Positions 43,878 to 52,163 of a stretch of DNA of 64,000 nt are shown here, piece after piece. The translations under genes and the position numbers were made by a program. This DNA is from Clostridium tetanomorphum (lineage in GTDB: Bacteria; Bacillota; Clostridia; Clostridiales; Clostridiaceae). Below the pieces are notes generated by a model, which saw only the letters and a program-made list of their open reading frames with translations, was not told the origin of the DNA and did no database searches. The stretch lies in the NCBI RefSeq assembly GCF_017873215.1, contig NZ_JAGGKA010000004.1, positions 1 through 64,000 of the forward strand, in the 5' to 3' direction. Within the stretch, counting starts at the first letter, position 1. Each line of letters begins with the position of its first letter.

Positions 43878-45083
43878 ATGAATAAAGAATTTATGACAAG
43901 TATGGGATTTGGAACTAAGGCTATACATGGAGGGCATAAAAAGGATGAACAATATGGTTCACTTGCAACTCCTATATATCAAACTTCAACATTTATATTT
44001 GATTCAGCAGAACAAGGAGGAAAAAGATTTGCACTAGAGGAAAATGGGTATATATATACAAGACTAGGTAATCCAACTAGTAGTGAACTTGAAGAGAAAA
44101 TTGCGTTATTAGAAGGAGGAGAGGCGGCAGTTGCAGCAGCTTCAGGTATGGGAGCTATATCATCAGCATTATGGACTGCCTTGAAAGCAGGAGATCATAT
44201 AGTTGCATCAGATACTCTTTATGGTTGTACCTTTGCACTTTTAAACCATGGTATAACTAGGTTTGGAATAGATGTTACTTTTGTGGATATATCTAGTTTG
44301 GAAGAAGTTAAAAAGGCTATTAGACCTAATACAAAAGTTGTGTACTTAGAAACTCCAGCAAATCCAACTTTAAAAGTTACAGATATTGAAGCTGTTTCTA
44401 AAATAGCTCATGATATTTCTGGGTGTATGGTTTTTGTGGACAACACATTTAGTACACCGTTTATACAAAGACCTTTGGAACTTGGAGCTGATGTAGTACT
44501 TCATTCTGCAACTAAATATTTAAATGGACATGGGGACGTTCTTGCAGGCTTTGCTGTAGGTAAACAAGATTTTATAAATCAAGTTAAATTGTTTGGATTA
44601 AAGGATATGACTGGTGCAGTTATAAGTCCATTTGATGCATATCTAGTTATAAGAGGGATGAAAACTCTAGAAGTTAGAATGCAGAGACATTCAGAAAATG
44701 CAATTAAGGTAGCAGAGTTCTTAGAAGCTCATCCAGCAGTTAAAAAAGTATATTATCCAGGGCTTAAAAATTTTGAATATTATGAATTAGCTAAAAAACA
44801 GATGAGGCTTCCAGGAGCTATGATTTCATTTGAATTAAATGGGGGAATTGAAGAGGGAAGAACAGTTATGAATAATGTTAAATTGGCTAGTTTAGCTGTA
44901 AGTTTAGGAGATACAGAAACTTTAATCCAACATCCAGCGTCAATGACCCACTCACCATATACTTGTGAGGAAAGAGCAGAAGCAGGAATTAGTGATGGAT
45001 TAGTTAGATTATCTGTTGGACTTGAAAATTCTGAAGATATAATAAAAGACTTAAAGGGAGCTTTAGATTTAGTAGTGAAGTAG
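43878..45083 (+). CDS. mgl: L-methionine gamma-lyase
   Basis: A PLP enzyme that splits methionine into methanethiol, ammonia and 2-oxobutyrate. It begins [30 protein letters not shown], keeps [23 protein letters not shown], and has the lyase-specific cysteine in [14 protein letters not shown]. The PLP lysine is in [13 protein letters not shown]. The 401-residue length is standard. It is driven by a -24/-12 promoter. The downstream transporter and 2-oxoacid oxidoreductase genes make a methionine-degradation route the natural reading; homocysteine desulfhydration is a side activity in the family. Confidence 0.92.
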   Translation: MNKEFMTSMGFGTKAIHGGHKKDEQYGSLATPIYQTSTFIFDSAEQGGKRFALEENGYIYTRLGNPTSSELEEKIALLEGGEAAVAAASGMGAISSALWTALKAGDHIVASDTLYGCTFALLNHGITRFGIDVTFVDISSLEEVKKAIRPNTKVVYLETPANPTLKVTDIEAVSKIAHDISGCMVFVDNTFSTPFIQRPLELGADVVLHSATKYLNGHGDVLAGFAVGKQDFINQVKLFGLKDMTGAVISPFDAYLVIRGMKTLEVRMQRHSENAIKVAEFLEAHPAVKKVYYPGLKNFEYYELAKKQMRLPGAMISFELNGGIEEGRTVMNNVKLASLAVSLGDTETLIQHPASMTHSPYTCEERAEAGISDGLVRLSVGLENSEDIIKDLKGALDLVVK

Positions 45084-45197
45084 TGTACTTTACTACTATA
45101 AACATAATTATATCGCTTAATGATTACTTTAATGAAAACAATTTCAAAGGCTAATGGGGATGTAAAAATAGCCACTAATTATAGGGGGAATAAAATT

Positions 45198-46574
45198 ATG
45201 GAAGATAAACCAAAAACCTCAAATGGTAAGGCGTTAATACCGTTTTTTATATTTGTAGCTATATACCTGGGAAGTGGATTGATATTACAAGTACAAGGTG
45301 TTGAAATGGCTTTTTATCAGCTTCCTGCACCAGTAGCTATATTTTGTGGTATTATTAGTGCATTTTTTATATTAAAGGGAAATATAAATGATAAGTTTAA
45401 TGCACTAATAGAAGGATGCGGTAATCAAGATATAATTATTATGTGTACAATCTATTTATTAGCAGGTGCATTTGCTTCTGTGGCTAAGGCAATGGGCGGT
45501 GTTGATTCTACTGTAAATTTAGGACTTACCTATATACCAGCTCAGTATATAACTGTGGGATTATTTATAATATCTTGTTTCATATCTATATCTACAGGAA
45601 CATCTGTTGGAACTATAGTAGCTGTGGCACCTATTGCAGTAGGACTTGCTCAAAAGTCAGGACTGTCCCTGCCGTTTACTTTAGCAGCAGTTATGGGTGG
45701 AGCTATGTTTGGAGACAATTTATCTGTAATATCAGATACTACAATTGCTGCTACAAGAACTCAAGGATGTGAAATGAGAGATAAATTTAGAGTAAATATA
45801 TATATTGCAGCACCAGCAGCTATAATAACTATAATTTTACTGTTAATATTTGGCCGTCCAGAAGCAATTCCAGCTATGAAAAGTTATGATTATAACATAA
45901 TAAAGGTTATACCATATCTGTTTGTATTAATTTTATCTTTAGTAGGTGTGAATGTTTTTGTGGTATTAACAATAGGAATAGTTCTTGCAGGAATAATAGG
46001 AATAAGCTATGGAAATTTAACAGTATTATCATTTACACAAGAGATATTTAATGGGTTTTCAGGTATGATTGATATTTTCCTTTTATCAATGTTTACTGGT
46101 GGACTTGCTAATATGATAACTAAGGCAGGAGGAATACAATTTTTATTAGAAAAAATTCAGGAGACAATAAAGGGAAAAAAATCCGCAGAGTTTGGTATTG
46201 GCGCTCTCGTAGCACTTACAGATGCAGCAGTTGCTAACAATACAGTGGCTATAATTATAAATGGACCTATTGCAAAGGAAATGTGTTATAAGTATAAAGT
46301 TGATCCTAGAAGAAGTGCATCTATATTAGATACTTTTTCTTGTATAATGCAGGGAATCATTCCTTATGGAGCTCAAATGCTAATTCTATTAAGTTTTACT
46401 AAAGGAGCAGTAACTCCATTTCAAATAATACCATTGTTATGGTATCAACAGCTTCTTTTGGTATCAGTAATAATATCAATATTTATTCCATTTGCAGATG
46501 GACTTATAAAGAAAAGACCTTGGGATTGGAGTAAGAAAGAAGAGGGCAATGTACAAATACCAAGTGATTCTTAA
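45198..46574 (+). CDS. NhaC-family Na+/H+ antiporter-type transporter
   Basis: A 458-residue protein with about 11 membrane helices. It starts MEDKPKTSNGKALIPFFIFVA and contains GTSVGTIVAVAPIAVGLAQ, GAMFGDNLSVISDTTIAAT and LVALTDAAVANNTVAI. These are motifs of the NhaC superfamily, which includes methionine transporters (MetT). Given its place after mgl, methionine uptake coupled to cation exchange is a fair inference. ATG 45198 follows AGGGGGAA; a longer frame from 45120 has no ribosome site and is unlikely. Confidence 0.82.
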   Translation: MEDKPKTSNGKALIPFFIFVAIYLGSGLILQVQGVEMAFYQLPAPVAIFCGIISAFFILKGNINDKFNALIEGCGNQDIIIMCTIYLLAGAFASVAKAMGGVDSTVNLGLTYIPAQYITVGLFIISCFISISTGTSVGTIVAVAPIAVGLAQKSGLSLPFTLAAVMGGAMFGDNLSVISDTTIAATRTQGCEMRDKFRVNIYIAAPAAIITIILLLIFGRPEAIPAMKSYDYNIIKVIPYLFVLILSLVGVNVFVVLTIGIVLAGIIGISYGNLTVLSFTQEIFNGFSGMIDIFLLSMFTGGLANMITKAGGIQFLLEKIQETIKGKKSAEFGIGALVALTDAAVANNTVAIIINGPIAKEMCYKYKVDPRRSASILDTFSCIMQGIIPYGAQMLILLSFTKGAVTPFQIIPLLWYQQLLLVSVIISIFIPFADGLIKKRPWDWSKKEEGNVQIPSDS

Positions 46575-46679
46575 AGTTCTAACATACATTACCTAGTCCT
46601 TTATAAATTTTTCTGGATATAGGAAGTAGTGTGGATGATAGCTATGATATAAATATATTATTTTTGTGAGGTAAAACTT

Positions 46680-46711
46680 GCGTCAGGAAGGATTTTAGAT
46701 TCTACTGACGC
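46680..46711. repeat. Hairpin with TCAG/CTGA arms (family member 6)
   Basis: GCGTCAG and CTGACGC pair around an 18-base loop; CTTAG follows on the right, as in the RNA elements at 22061 and 38212. It sits about 50 bases before the oxidoreductase operon. The TTATCC/ATAGCC core is absent here. Confidence 0.5.
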
Positions 46712-46759
46712 TTAGTTATGAAATAAAAGTAATAGTTGTCAATATAAGGAGGGAAATGA

Positions 46760-47344
46760 ATGAAGAAAAAATTAATTGAGATTAGATGGCATGGCCGAGG
46801 AGGACAAGGTGCTAAGACGGCTTCATTACTTTTAGCTGAGGTAGCATTTAACACCGGAATGTATATTCAAGGTTTTCCAGAATATGGACCAGAAAGAATG
46901 GGAGCACCTATAACTGCGTACAATAGAATAGCAAATTATCCATTAAGGGTACACAGTAATATTTATGAACCAGATTATGTGGTGGTTGTTGATGAAACTT
47001 TATTAAAAACTGTAGATTGCACAGCTGGTTTAAAGGGGGACGGGGCTATAGTTATTAATACTAAAAAAAGTCCCGAGGGAATAAGAAAAGAATTAAGAGG
47101 ATATGAAGGAAAGGTTTATACAATAGATGCTAGAACTATTTCAGAACAGACTTTAGGAGCAAATTTTCCTAATACTCCAATGTTAGCGGCTATAGTTAAA
47201 ATACTTGGAATAATGGATAAAGAAGAATTTATAAAGGACATGGAAAAATCATTTAAACATAAGTTTGCTACAAAACCAAATGTTATTGCTAAAAATATAG
47301 AAGCATTAAAAAGAGGATTACAGGAGGTGAAAGGACTTGAGTAA
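46760..47344 (+). CDS. 2-oxoacid:ferredoxin oxidoreductase, gamma subunit
   Basis: The gamma subunit of a four-subunit POR/VOR-type enzyme. IRWHGRGGQGAKTASLLLAE and GFPEYGPERMGAPI are the family signature. At 194 residues it is normal length. It overlaps the delta subunit gene by eight bases. The complex oxidises a 2-oxoacid and CoA to acyl-CoA, CO2 and reduced ferredoxin. The preceding genes supply 2-oxobutyrate from methionine, so propionyl-CoA is the expected product, although pyruvate or branched-chain 2-oxoacids cannot be excluded. Confidence 0.92.
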   Translation: MKKKLIEIRWHGRGGQGAKTASLLLAEVAFNTGMYIQGFPEYGPERMGAPITAYNRIANYPLRVHSNIYEPDYVVVVDETLLKTVDCTAGLKGDGAIVINTKKSPEGIRKELRGYEGKVYTIDARTISEQTLGANFPNTPMLAAIVKILGIMDKEEFIKDMEKSFKHKFATKPNVIAKNIEALKRGLQEVKGLE

Positions 47345-47636
47345 GATAATGAATGTAAACTCAGATACAAAGTGGATGGACCTTCCTAGAGGAGGGGCTA
47401 TGATAGAAGCAGGCAATGCAGTAGATTTTAAGACTGGTGATTGGAGAGCAATGAAGCCTATATGGTATAAGGATAAATGTAAACACTGTTTATTTTGTTG
47501 GGCAGTATGTCCTGATATGTCCATAATAGCAAAGGACAGAAAATTGGTTAAATTTGACTATGACCATTGTAAAGGTTGCGGAGTTTGTGTGGCTCAATGC
47601 AAATTTGGAGCATTAGAATTGGTAGTAGAGGAATAG
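47337..47636 (+). CDS. 2-oxoacid:ferredoxin oxidoreductase, delta subunit (2[4Fe-4S])
   Basis: A 99-residue ferredoxin-like subunit with two cluster motifs, CKHCLFCWAVCPD and CKGCGVCVAQCKFGA. The clusters pass electrons from the beta-subunit thiamine centre to ferredoxin. It starts at TTG 47337, seven bases behind AGGAGGTG, overlapping the gamma gene. The start is unusual but the ribosome site is strong. Confidence 0.92.
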   Translation: MSKIMNVNSDTKWMDLPRGGAMIEAGNAVDFKTGDWRAMKPIWYKDKCKHCLFCWAVCPDMSIIAKDRKLVKFDYDHCKGCGVCVAQCKFGALELVVEE

Positions 47637-47651
47637 GGAGGAGGAATAAAT

Positions 47652-48842
47652 ATGGTAAAATCAGAGCAATTAAGAAGAAGTCTTAGTGGTAATGAAGCAG
47701 TTGCTACAGCAATGATGCAAATAAATCCGGATGTGGTAGCAGCATTTCCAATAACTCCATCTACAGAGGTGCCACAATATTTTTCATCCTTTGTGGCAAA
47801 TGGCAAATGTACCACAAAATTTGTACCAGTAGAGTCTGAACATAGCGCTATGAGTGCATGTATAGGAGCATCTGCTGCTGGTGGAAGAGTTATGACAGCA
47901 ACATCTGCTAATGGATTAGGTCTTATGTGGGAGATGCTTCATATAGCAGCAGGGGATAGATGTCCTATAGTAGTAGCTTTAGTAAATAGATCCATGTCAC
48001 CACCACTTAACATACACAATGATCATTCAGATTCCATGGGAGCAAGGGATACAGGTTGGATACAACTGTATTCTGAAAGTGTTCAAGAAGCTTATGACAA
48101 TTTTATTCAAACAGTTAAAATAGCAGAAAATGAAGAAGTTATGACACCAGCTATGGTATGTTATGATGGATTTATTACAAGTCATTCTGTAGAAAATGTA
48201 TTCTTAATGGAAGATGAAGTAGTTAGAAATTTTGTTGGTTCAAATAAAAGAACAAATAATGGATTGTTAGGAAATAAAAACATAGCAGTAGGGCCAATGG
48301 TTCTAACAAACTTTAGTATAGAAATGAAAAGGCAGCAACTTCAAGGAATACTAAATGCTAAGGATGTTACTTTGAAAGTTGCTAAAGAATATGAACAATT
48401 AACAGGAAGAAAATATGGCTTGTTTGAAGAATACAAGTTAGATGACGCAGAGATTGCTATGATGATAATAGGCTCATCTGCTGGAACGGCTAAAAGGGTT
48501 GTGGATGATTTAAGAGATAAAGGCATTAAAGCAGGGATGTTAAAAATTAGATTGTTTAGGCCATTCCCAGGGGACGAAATAGCTGAGGCGTTAAAGAATG
48601 TAAAAGCAATAGCTGTAATGGATAAATCAGAGGGTATGTCAGGAAATGGAGGGCCATTATTTACAGATACTTGCGCTTCTTTGTATAGAAAATTAGAAGG
48701 CAAAATATTAATGAGCTATATCTATGGTCTAGGCGGAAGAGATGTTAGAGTTGAGGACTTAGAAAAAGTATATGGTGATTTACAGAATGCTTTGGATACA
48801 GGGCATTATAAAAAATATAATTACTTATCTGTAAGGGAATAG
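47652..48842 (+). CDS. 2-oxoacid:ferredoxin oxidoreductase, alpha subunit
   Basis: The alpha subunit carries the pyrimidine-binding fold: SGNEAVATAMMQINPDVVAAFPITPSTEVPQYF (motif AFPITPST), VESEHSAMSACIGASAAGGRVMT and the CoA-side region GARDTGWIQLYS. The 396-residue length is typical. It follows delta by 15 bases and precedes beta by 12 bases, with GGAGGAGG sites, so all four subunits are made from one message. Confidence 0.94.
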   Translation: MVKSEQLRRSLSGNEAVATAMMQINPDVVAAFPITPSTEVPQYFSSFVANGKCTTKFVPVESEHSAMSACIGASAAGGRVMTATSANGLGLMWEMLHIAAGDRCPIVVALVNRSMSPPLNIHNDHSDSMGARDTGWIQLYSESVQEAYDNFIQTVKIAENEEVMTPAMVCYDGFITSHSVENVFLMEDEVVRNFVGSNKRTNNGLLGNKNIAVGPMVLTNFSIEMKRQQLQGILNAKDVTLKVAKEYEQLTGRKYGLFEEYKLDDAEIAMMIIGSSAGTAKRVVDDLRDKGIKAGMLKIRLFRPFPGDEIAEALKNVKAIAVMDKSEGMSGNGGPLFTDTCASLYRKLEGKILMSYIYGLGGRDVRVEDLEKVYGDLQNALDTGHYKKYNYLSVRE

Positions 48843-48854
48843 GGGGGAGACTAC

Positions 48855-49805
48855 ATGGCAACATTAAAAGAATTAACTAATATTCCAGATAGAATAACTA
48901 GCGGACATAGAATGTGTGCAGGTTGCGGAGCTCCAATGGTAGTAAAATGGGTTATGAAGGCTATTAAGCCAGAACATAAAGCAGTTGTATGTAATGCTAC
49001 AGGATGTTTGGAAGTCTCAACAACTTTATATCCTTATTCTGCATGGACAGATTCCTATATTCATACAGCTTTTGAAAATGCAGCTGCTACTTTAAGTGGA
49101 GTAGAATCTTCCTACAGAGCCATGAAAGAGAGAGGGACGGTTAATGAAGAATATAAATTTGTGGCTTTTGGTGGAGATGGTGGTACTTATGATATAGGAC
49201 TACAATCATTGTCTGGTGCTATGGAAAGAGGACATGATATGCTTTATGTTTGTTATAATAATGGAGCTTATATGAATACAGGAATTCAAAGATCCTCAGC
49301 TACACCAGCAGGAGCAGATACTACTACTACACCACAAGGAAAAGAATCTGTTGGCAAACCTCAATTTGGCAAGGATTTAACTTCTATAATGGTAGCACAT
49401 AATCTTCCTTATGTTGCTCAAACTGTACCTGTAATGCCAGGAAGCAAATATATGATGGATCTTTATAATAAATCTAATAGAGCCATCAATGAATTTTATG
49501 GAGCTAAGTTTATAAATGTATTAACTCCATGCTCAAGAGGGTGGAGATGTGATACCCAAACTGAATTAGATTTAATAAAATTAGCAGTAGAAACTTGTTA
49601 TTGGCCAATTTATGAAGTAGTTGATGGAGAATATAAATTAAATTATAAACCAAAACAAAAGCTTCCAATAGAAGAATGGCTAAAGCCTCAAGGAAGATTT
49701 AAACATCTTTTTAAATCAAAAGAAGGAATTAATATAATTGCTGAAGTTCAAGAGGAGATAGACAGGAGATGGAAAAAGCTTTTGTTCCTTTGTGGAGAAG
49801 AATAG
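48855..49805 (+). CDS. 2-oxoacid:ferredoxin oxidoreductase, beta subunit (TPP-binding)
   Basis: The beta subunit binds thiamine diphosphate and a [4Fe-4S] cluster. Cluster cysteines are in HRMCAGCGAP and NATGCLEVST. The TPP motif is AFGGDGGTYDIGLQSLSGAMERG with CYNNGAYMNTG. The 316-residue length is standard. It closes the operon ahead of terminator 49888. A GGGGACGGTTAATAAAT repeat begins at 49805, directly after the stop codon. Confidence 0.95.
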   Translation: MATLKELTNIPDRITSGHRMCAGCGAPMVVKWVMKAIKPEHKAVVCNATGCLEVSTTLYPYSAWTDSYIHTAFENAAATLSGVESSYRAMKERGTVNEEYKFVAFGGDGGTYDIGLQSLSGAMERGHDMLYVCYNNGAYMNTGIQRSSATPAGADTTTTPQGKESVGKPQFGKDLTSIMVAHNLPYVAQTVPVMPGSKYMMDLYNKSNRAINEFYGAKFINVLTPCSRGWRCDTQTELDLIKLAVETCYWPIYEVVDGEYKLNYKPKQKLPIEEWLKPQGRFKHLFKSKEGINIIAEVQEEIDRRWKKLLFLCGEE

Positions 49806-49887
49806 GGGGACGGTTAATAAATAATCCTTACTTTTTAGATAGAGTTTGCTAAAATAATATAAACTTCCAGTTAAATCTAAAAAAATG

Positions 49888-49923
49888 AGAACTAAGGAGC
49901 AAGAAAAGTTACTCCTTAGTTCT
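49888..49923. terminator. Bidirectional terminator overlapping the end of the YkgJ gene
   Basis: AGAACTAAGGAG and CTCCTTAGTTCT form a perfect 12-bp stem. It ends the oxidoreductase operon. On the other strand it includes the last codons and stop of the YkgJ-family gene. Confidence 0.85.
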
Positions 49924-50637
49924 ATCTATTTCTTTAAATCCGTTTTTAAGCCAAGCAGATATGCCTTTGTATAAAGCTTTATATTCATTTCCATTAGGAA
50001 CCATAAGTTTTTTATATCTAGTTACATTCATAGATAATATGTTTATGCTATACATGCCTATATTATTTATAGATGGATTAATCTTTACAACATGTGTACC
50101 ATTAGCACATTCTTCAGCAGGTGTAATAGTTAAAAATTTTCTACAGTTAAATGTTCTTACAGGATATATAGTACAAGCTCTATTTTCAGATAAAAAAGGG
50201 CAAGGAATTTTTTCTTTAAGATAATTTAAAGCATGTTTCGAATTTTCATCTACCTCGCTACTGGTAGGTAATGAAGCTAGAAGATCATCTATTTTGCTTT
50301 TAACAATAGTTTTTTCTTCTTCAGTAAAATTATTTTCTATATATTCCCTTATTAATTCAGCTTCAATTGCAGTGCAGTCTACATAAAGACAACAGCAATG
50401 AGCACAACCTTTTTTACATGAAGCATATTGTTCAAATCCTTTATTACCTTCATCATATAAATCATATATTTTTCTTAATAGTTCTTTTCCCTTAGAAACA
50501 CTTAAATCCCCAATATTAATTTCTTTAAGAAGTATATTTGAAATTTCATCATAAGTTTTTTTAGTCTTAGTTTCATTATAAATCATATCTACACCCAAAT
50601 AGTTCTTGCCAAGACTTTTAAATTTCTCTTTACCCAA
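49909..50637 (-). CDS. YkgJ-family cysteine cluster protein
   Basis: A 242-residue protein with a probable zinc or iron-sulfur site. The cysteines are in ASCKKGCAHCCCLYVDCT, CPFLSENRACTIYPVRTFNCR and EEC. This CxxxCxxCC pattern defines the YkgJ/UPF0153 group, whose function is unsettled. The start is taken at TTG 50637 behind GGCGGTGAT; an in-frame GTG at 50646 lies inside that site. It is a single convergent gene. Confidence 0.88.
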   Translation of the reverse strand: MGKEKFKSLGKNYLGVDMIYNETKTKKTYDEISNILLKEINIGDLSVSKGKELLRKIYDLYDEGNKGFEQYASCKKGCAHCCCLYVDCTAIEAELIREYIENNFTEEEKTIVKSKIDDLLASLPTSSEVDENSKHALNYLKEKIPCPFLSENRACTIYPVRTFNCRKFLTITPAEECANGTHVVKINPSINNIGMYSINILSMNVTRYKKLMVPNGNEYKALYKGISAWLKNGFKEIDRTKE

Positions 50638-50699
50638 TAATATCACCGCCTTTGATGATTATAGTATAAATAAATTCTCTGGACAAGTTAATAAATTGT

Positions 50700-50987
50700 T
50701 CCCAGGGAATTAAGTGGAAAAGGTTAGAAAGTTGGGGACAGTTATTAAATTAATTTAATTTTTGCCATATATATACTGGAACTACACTCTTCAAAATAAG
50801 ATGATAAGTAGGAGACAGTTATTAAATATAAATAGAATTCAGATATTAGTTATATCTTAAATAATGAATATTAGTTATTTTGAATATATGGAAGCTAATA
50901 ATTTATTCTAAATTAAATGACTGTCCCTGAATTTTGAATTTTAGAAAGTTTTTATTGTGTGAGCTTGAATGACTGTCCCCAAGTTTT
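50700..50987. repeat. GGGGACAGTTATT repeat cluster E (4 copies, two orientations)
   Basis: Two copies read GGGGACAGTTATTAAAT (50735) and GGAGACAGTTATTAAAT (50814) on the plus strand. Two read AATGACTGTCCCT (50917) and AATGACTGTCCCC (50970), the opposite orientation. This is the only cluster with inverted copies. The last copy ends 20 bases before the -35 of the T-box operon. Confidence 0.8.
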
Positions 50988-51000
50988 GATAAAAAATATG

Positions 51001-51029
51001 TTGACAAATTAAAAGAATAAGTATATATT
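51001..51029 (+). promoter_or_regulatory. Sigma-A promoter of the cysteine T-box operon
   Basis: TTGACA (51001-51006), a 17-base spacer and TATATT (51024-51029). The start would be near 51036, at the base of a hairpin (AAAACATACT paired with AGTATGTTTT, 51039-51072). Confidence 0.75.
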
Positions 51030-51120
51030 AATTGCATAAAACATACTAATCCAATATGAATAGTATGTTTTATATGAAAGCAGAATATTTTATATGTGAA
51101 GAAAAGAAATAGTATCATAA

Positions 51121-51360
51121 GGTAAGCTTTCAGAGAGAAGTCTTCTTAGGCTGGAAAAGACTTTAGGTATAACTTGTGAGAATGCATCTTTGAGCACTGT
51201 GCTGAAGAAATGGTTTTTAGTAGGATACAGCGTGTACGCGCGTTACAGCGTTGAGGTATATTTGTACCAATAACGAGATGTTATATGCTTTGGTATATAA
51301 TAATTAGAGTGGAACCGTGGAATGGAACTTCTGCCTCTAAATGAGGGAGAGCTTTTTTTA
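51121..51360 (+). ncRNA. T-box leader, cysteine specifier (TGC)
   Basis: A tRNA-sensing T-box riboswitch. AGAGAG near 51132 marks Stem I. The specifier loop GAGAA-TGC-ATC places TGC at 51183-51185. The T-box AGAGTGGAACCGTGG is at 51306-51320, and the terminator stem with a T-run is at about 51326-51359. The T-box bulge reads TGGA, so the variable base is A; it pairs with U73, the discriminator of tRNA-Cys. Specifier and bulge agree, giving induction when cysteinyl-tRNA is scarce. The downstream genes make cysteine from methionine-derived homocysteine. Confidence 0.9.
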
Positions 51361-51518
51361 TTTATCTAAAAATTAGGATTTTATTAGGAAAATATAAAAT
51401 TTAAACAATAGAAATTAAAAATTACTTATTTTTACATGTAAAGATTTTTATATATAAAGTATGTAAAAAAATAAAAGATATTTAGGGAGAAAATCATAAA
51501 AATAGGAGGAATATTAAT

Positions 51519-52145
51519 ATGAATTCATTAAATTACTTTGATTCTATAGCAAATAATTGGAACGTAATAAGAAGTGAATATTTTGAGGAAAAGTTAAAAT
51601 ACAAAGTTTTATCTAAAGCAGAAATAGATAATAAAATTGCTGCAGATTTAGGTTGTGGTACAGGCTTTATATCTTTAGCATTAGCAGAAAAAGCAAATTT
51701 AGTATTTTCATTAGATCAATCTAACAATATGTTAAAAGAATTAAAAAAAGAAATTTCTAAAAAAGATATAACAAATATATATGCAATTAAGTCTGATTTA
51801 GAGAACATTGTATTGTTTGATGAATCAGTGGATGATGTATTTATAAATATGGCATTACATCATGTAGTTAACGTGGACAAAGCTATATCAGAAATATATA
51901 GAGTGTTGAAAAAGGGAGGAAGTATAGTAATTTCGGATGTAACAGAACATGATGGACAATGGGCAAGAGAAGAAATGTATGATGAATGGTTAGGATTTTC
52001 AAATGAGCAGATAAATAATTGGTTAAGTAAATATAATTTTAAAAATATAGAAATAGAAAATACAGACTTATATTGCAAAGGATATTCAAGTAAAGGTGAA
52101 TATACGGAAACAAAAATATTTATAGCAAGTGCTAAAAAGTTATAA
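51519..52145 (+). CDS. SAM-dependent methyltransferase (UbiG-like)
   Basis: A class I methyltransferase with motif I ADLGCGTGFISLALAEKA, then FSLDQSNNML, ALHHVVNVDKAISEIYRVLKKGGSIVISDV. At 208 residues it is the small UbiG type that opens the ubiG-mccB-mccA operons of clostridia. Its methyl acceptor is unknown; in this setting it may help convert SAM to S-adenosylhomocysteine. The strong AGGAGG precedes ATG 51519, 160 bases behind the T-box terminator. It is the first gene of the T-box operon. Confidence 0.85.
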   Translation: MNSLNYFDSIANNWNVIRSEYFEEKLKYKVLSKAEIDNKIAADLGCGTGFISLALAEKANLVFSLDQSNNMLKELKKEISKKDITNIYAIKSDLENIVLFDESVDDVFINMALHHVVNVDKAISEIYRVLKKGGSIVISDVTEHDGQWAREEMYDEWLGFSNEQINNWLSKYNFKNIEIENTDLYCKGYSSKGEYTETKIFIASAKKL

Positions 52146-52163
52146 GAAAGGGGAAATAGTATT

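Noticed and set aside
46575-46759. Sigma-54 promoter ahead of the oxidoreductase operon
   Set aside because: GGTAAAACTTGC has GG and GC only eight bases apart instead of ten, so it does not meet the -24/-12 rule.
51121-51360. Methionine-specific T-box
   Set aside because: ATG at 51182-51184 could be read as a specifier one base off, but the T-box bulge base A pairs with U73 of tRNA-Cys, whereas tRNA-Met has A73. The downstream genes also fit cysteine supply.
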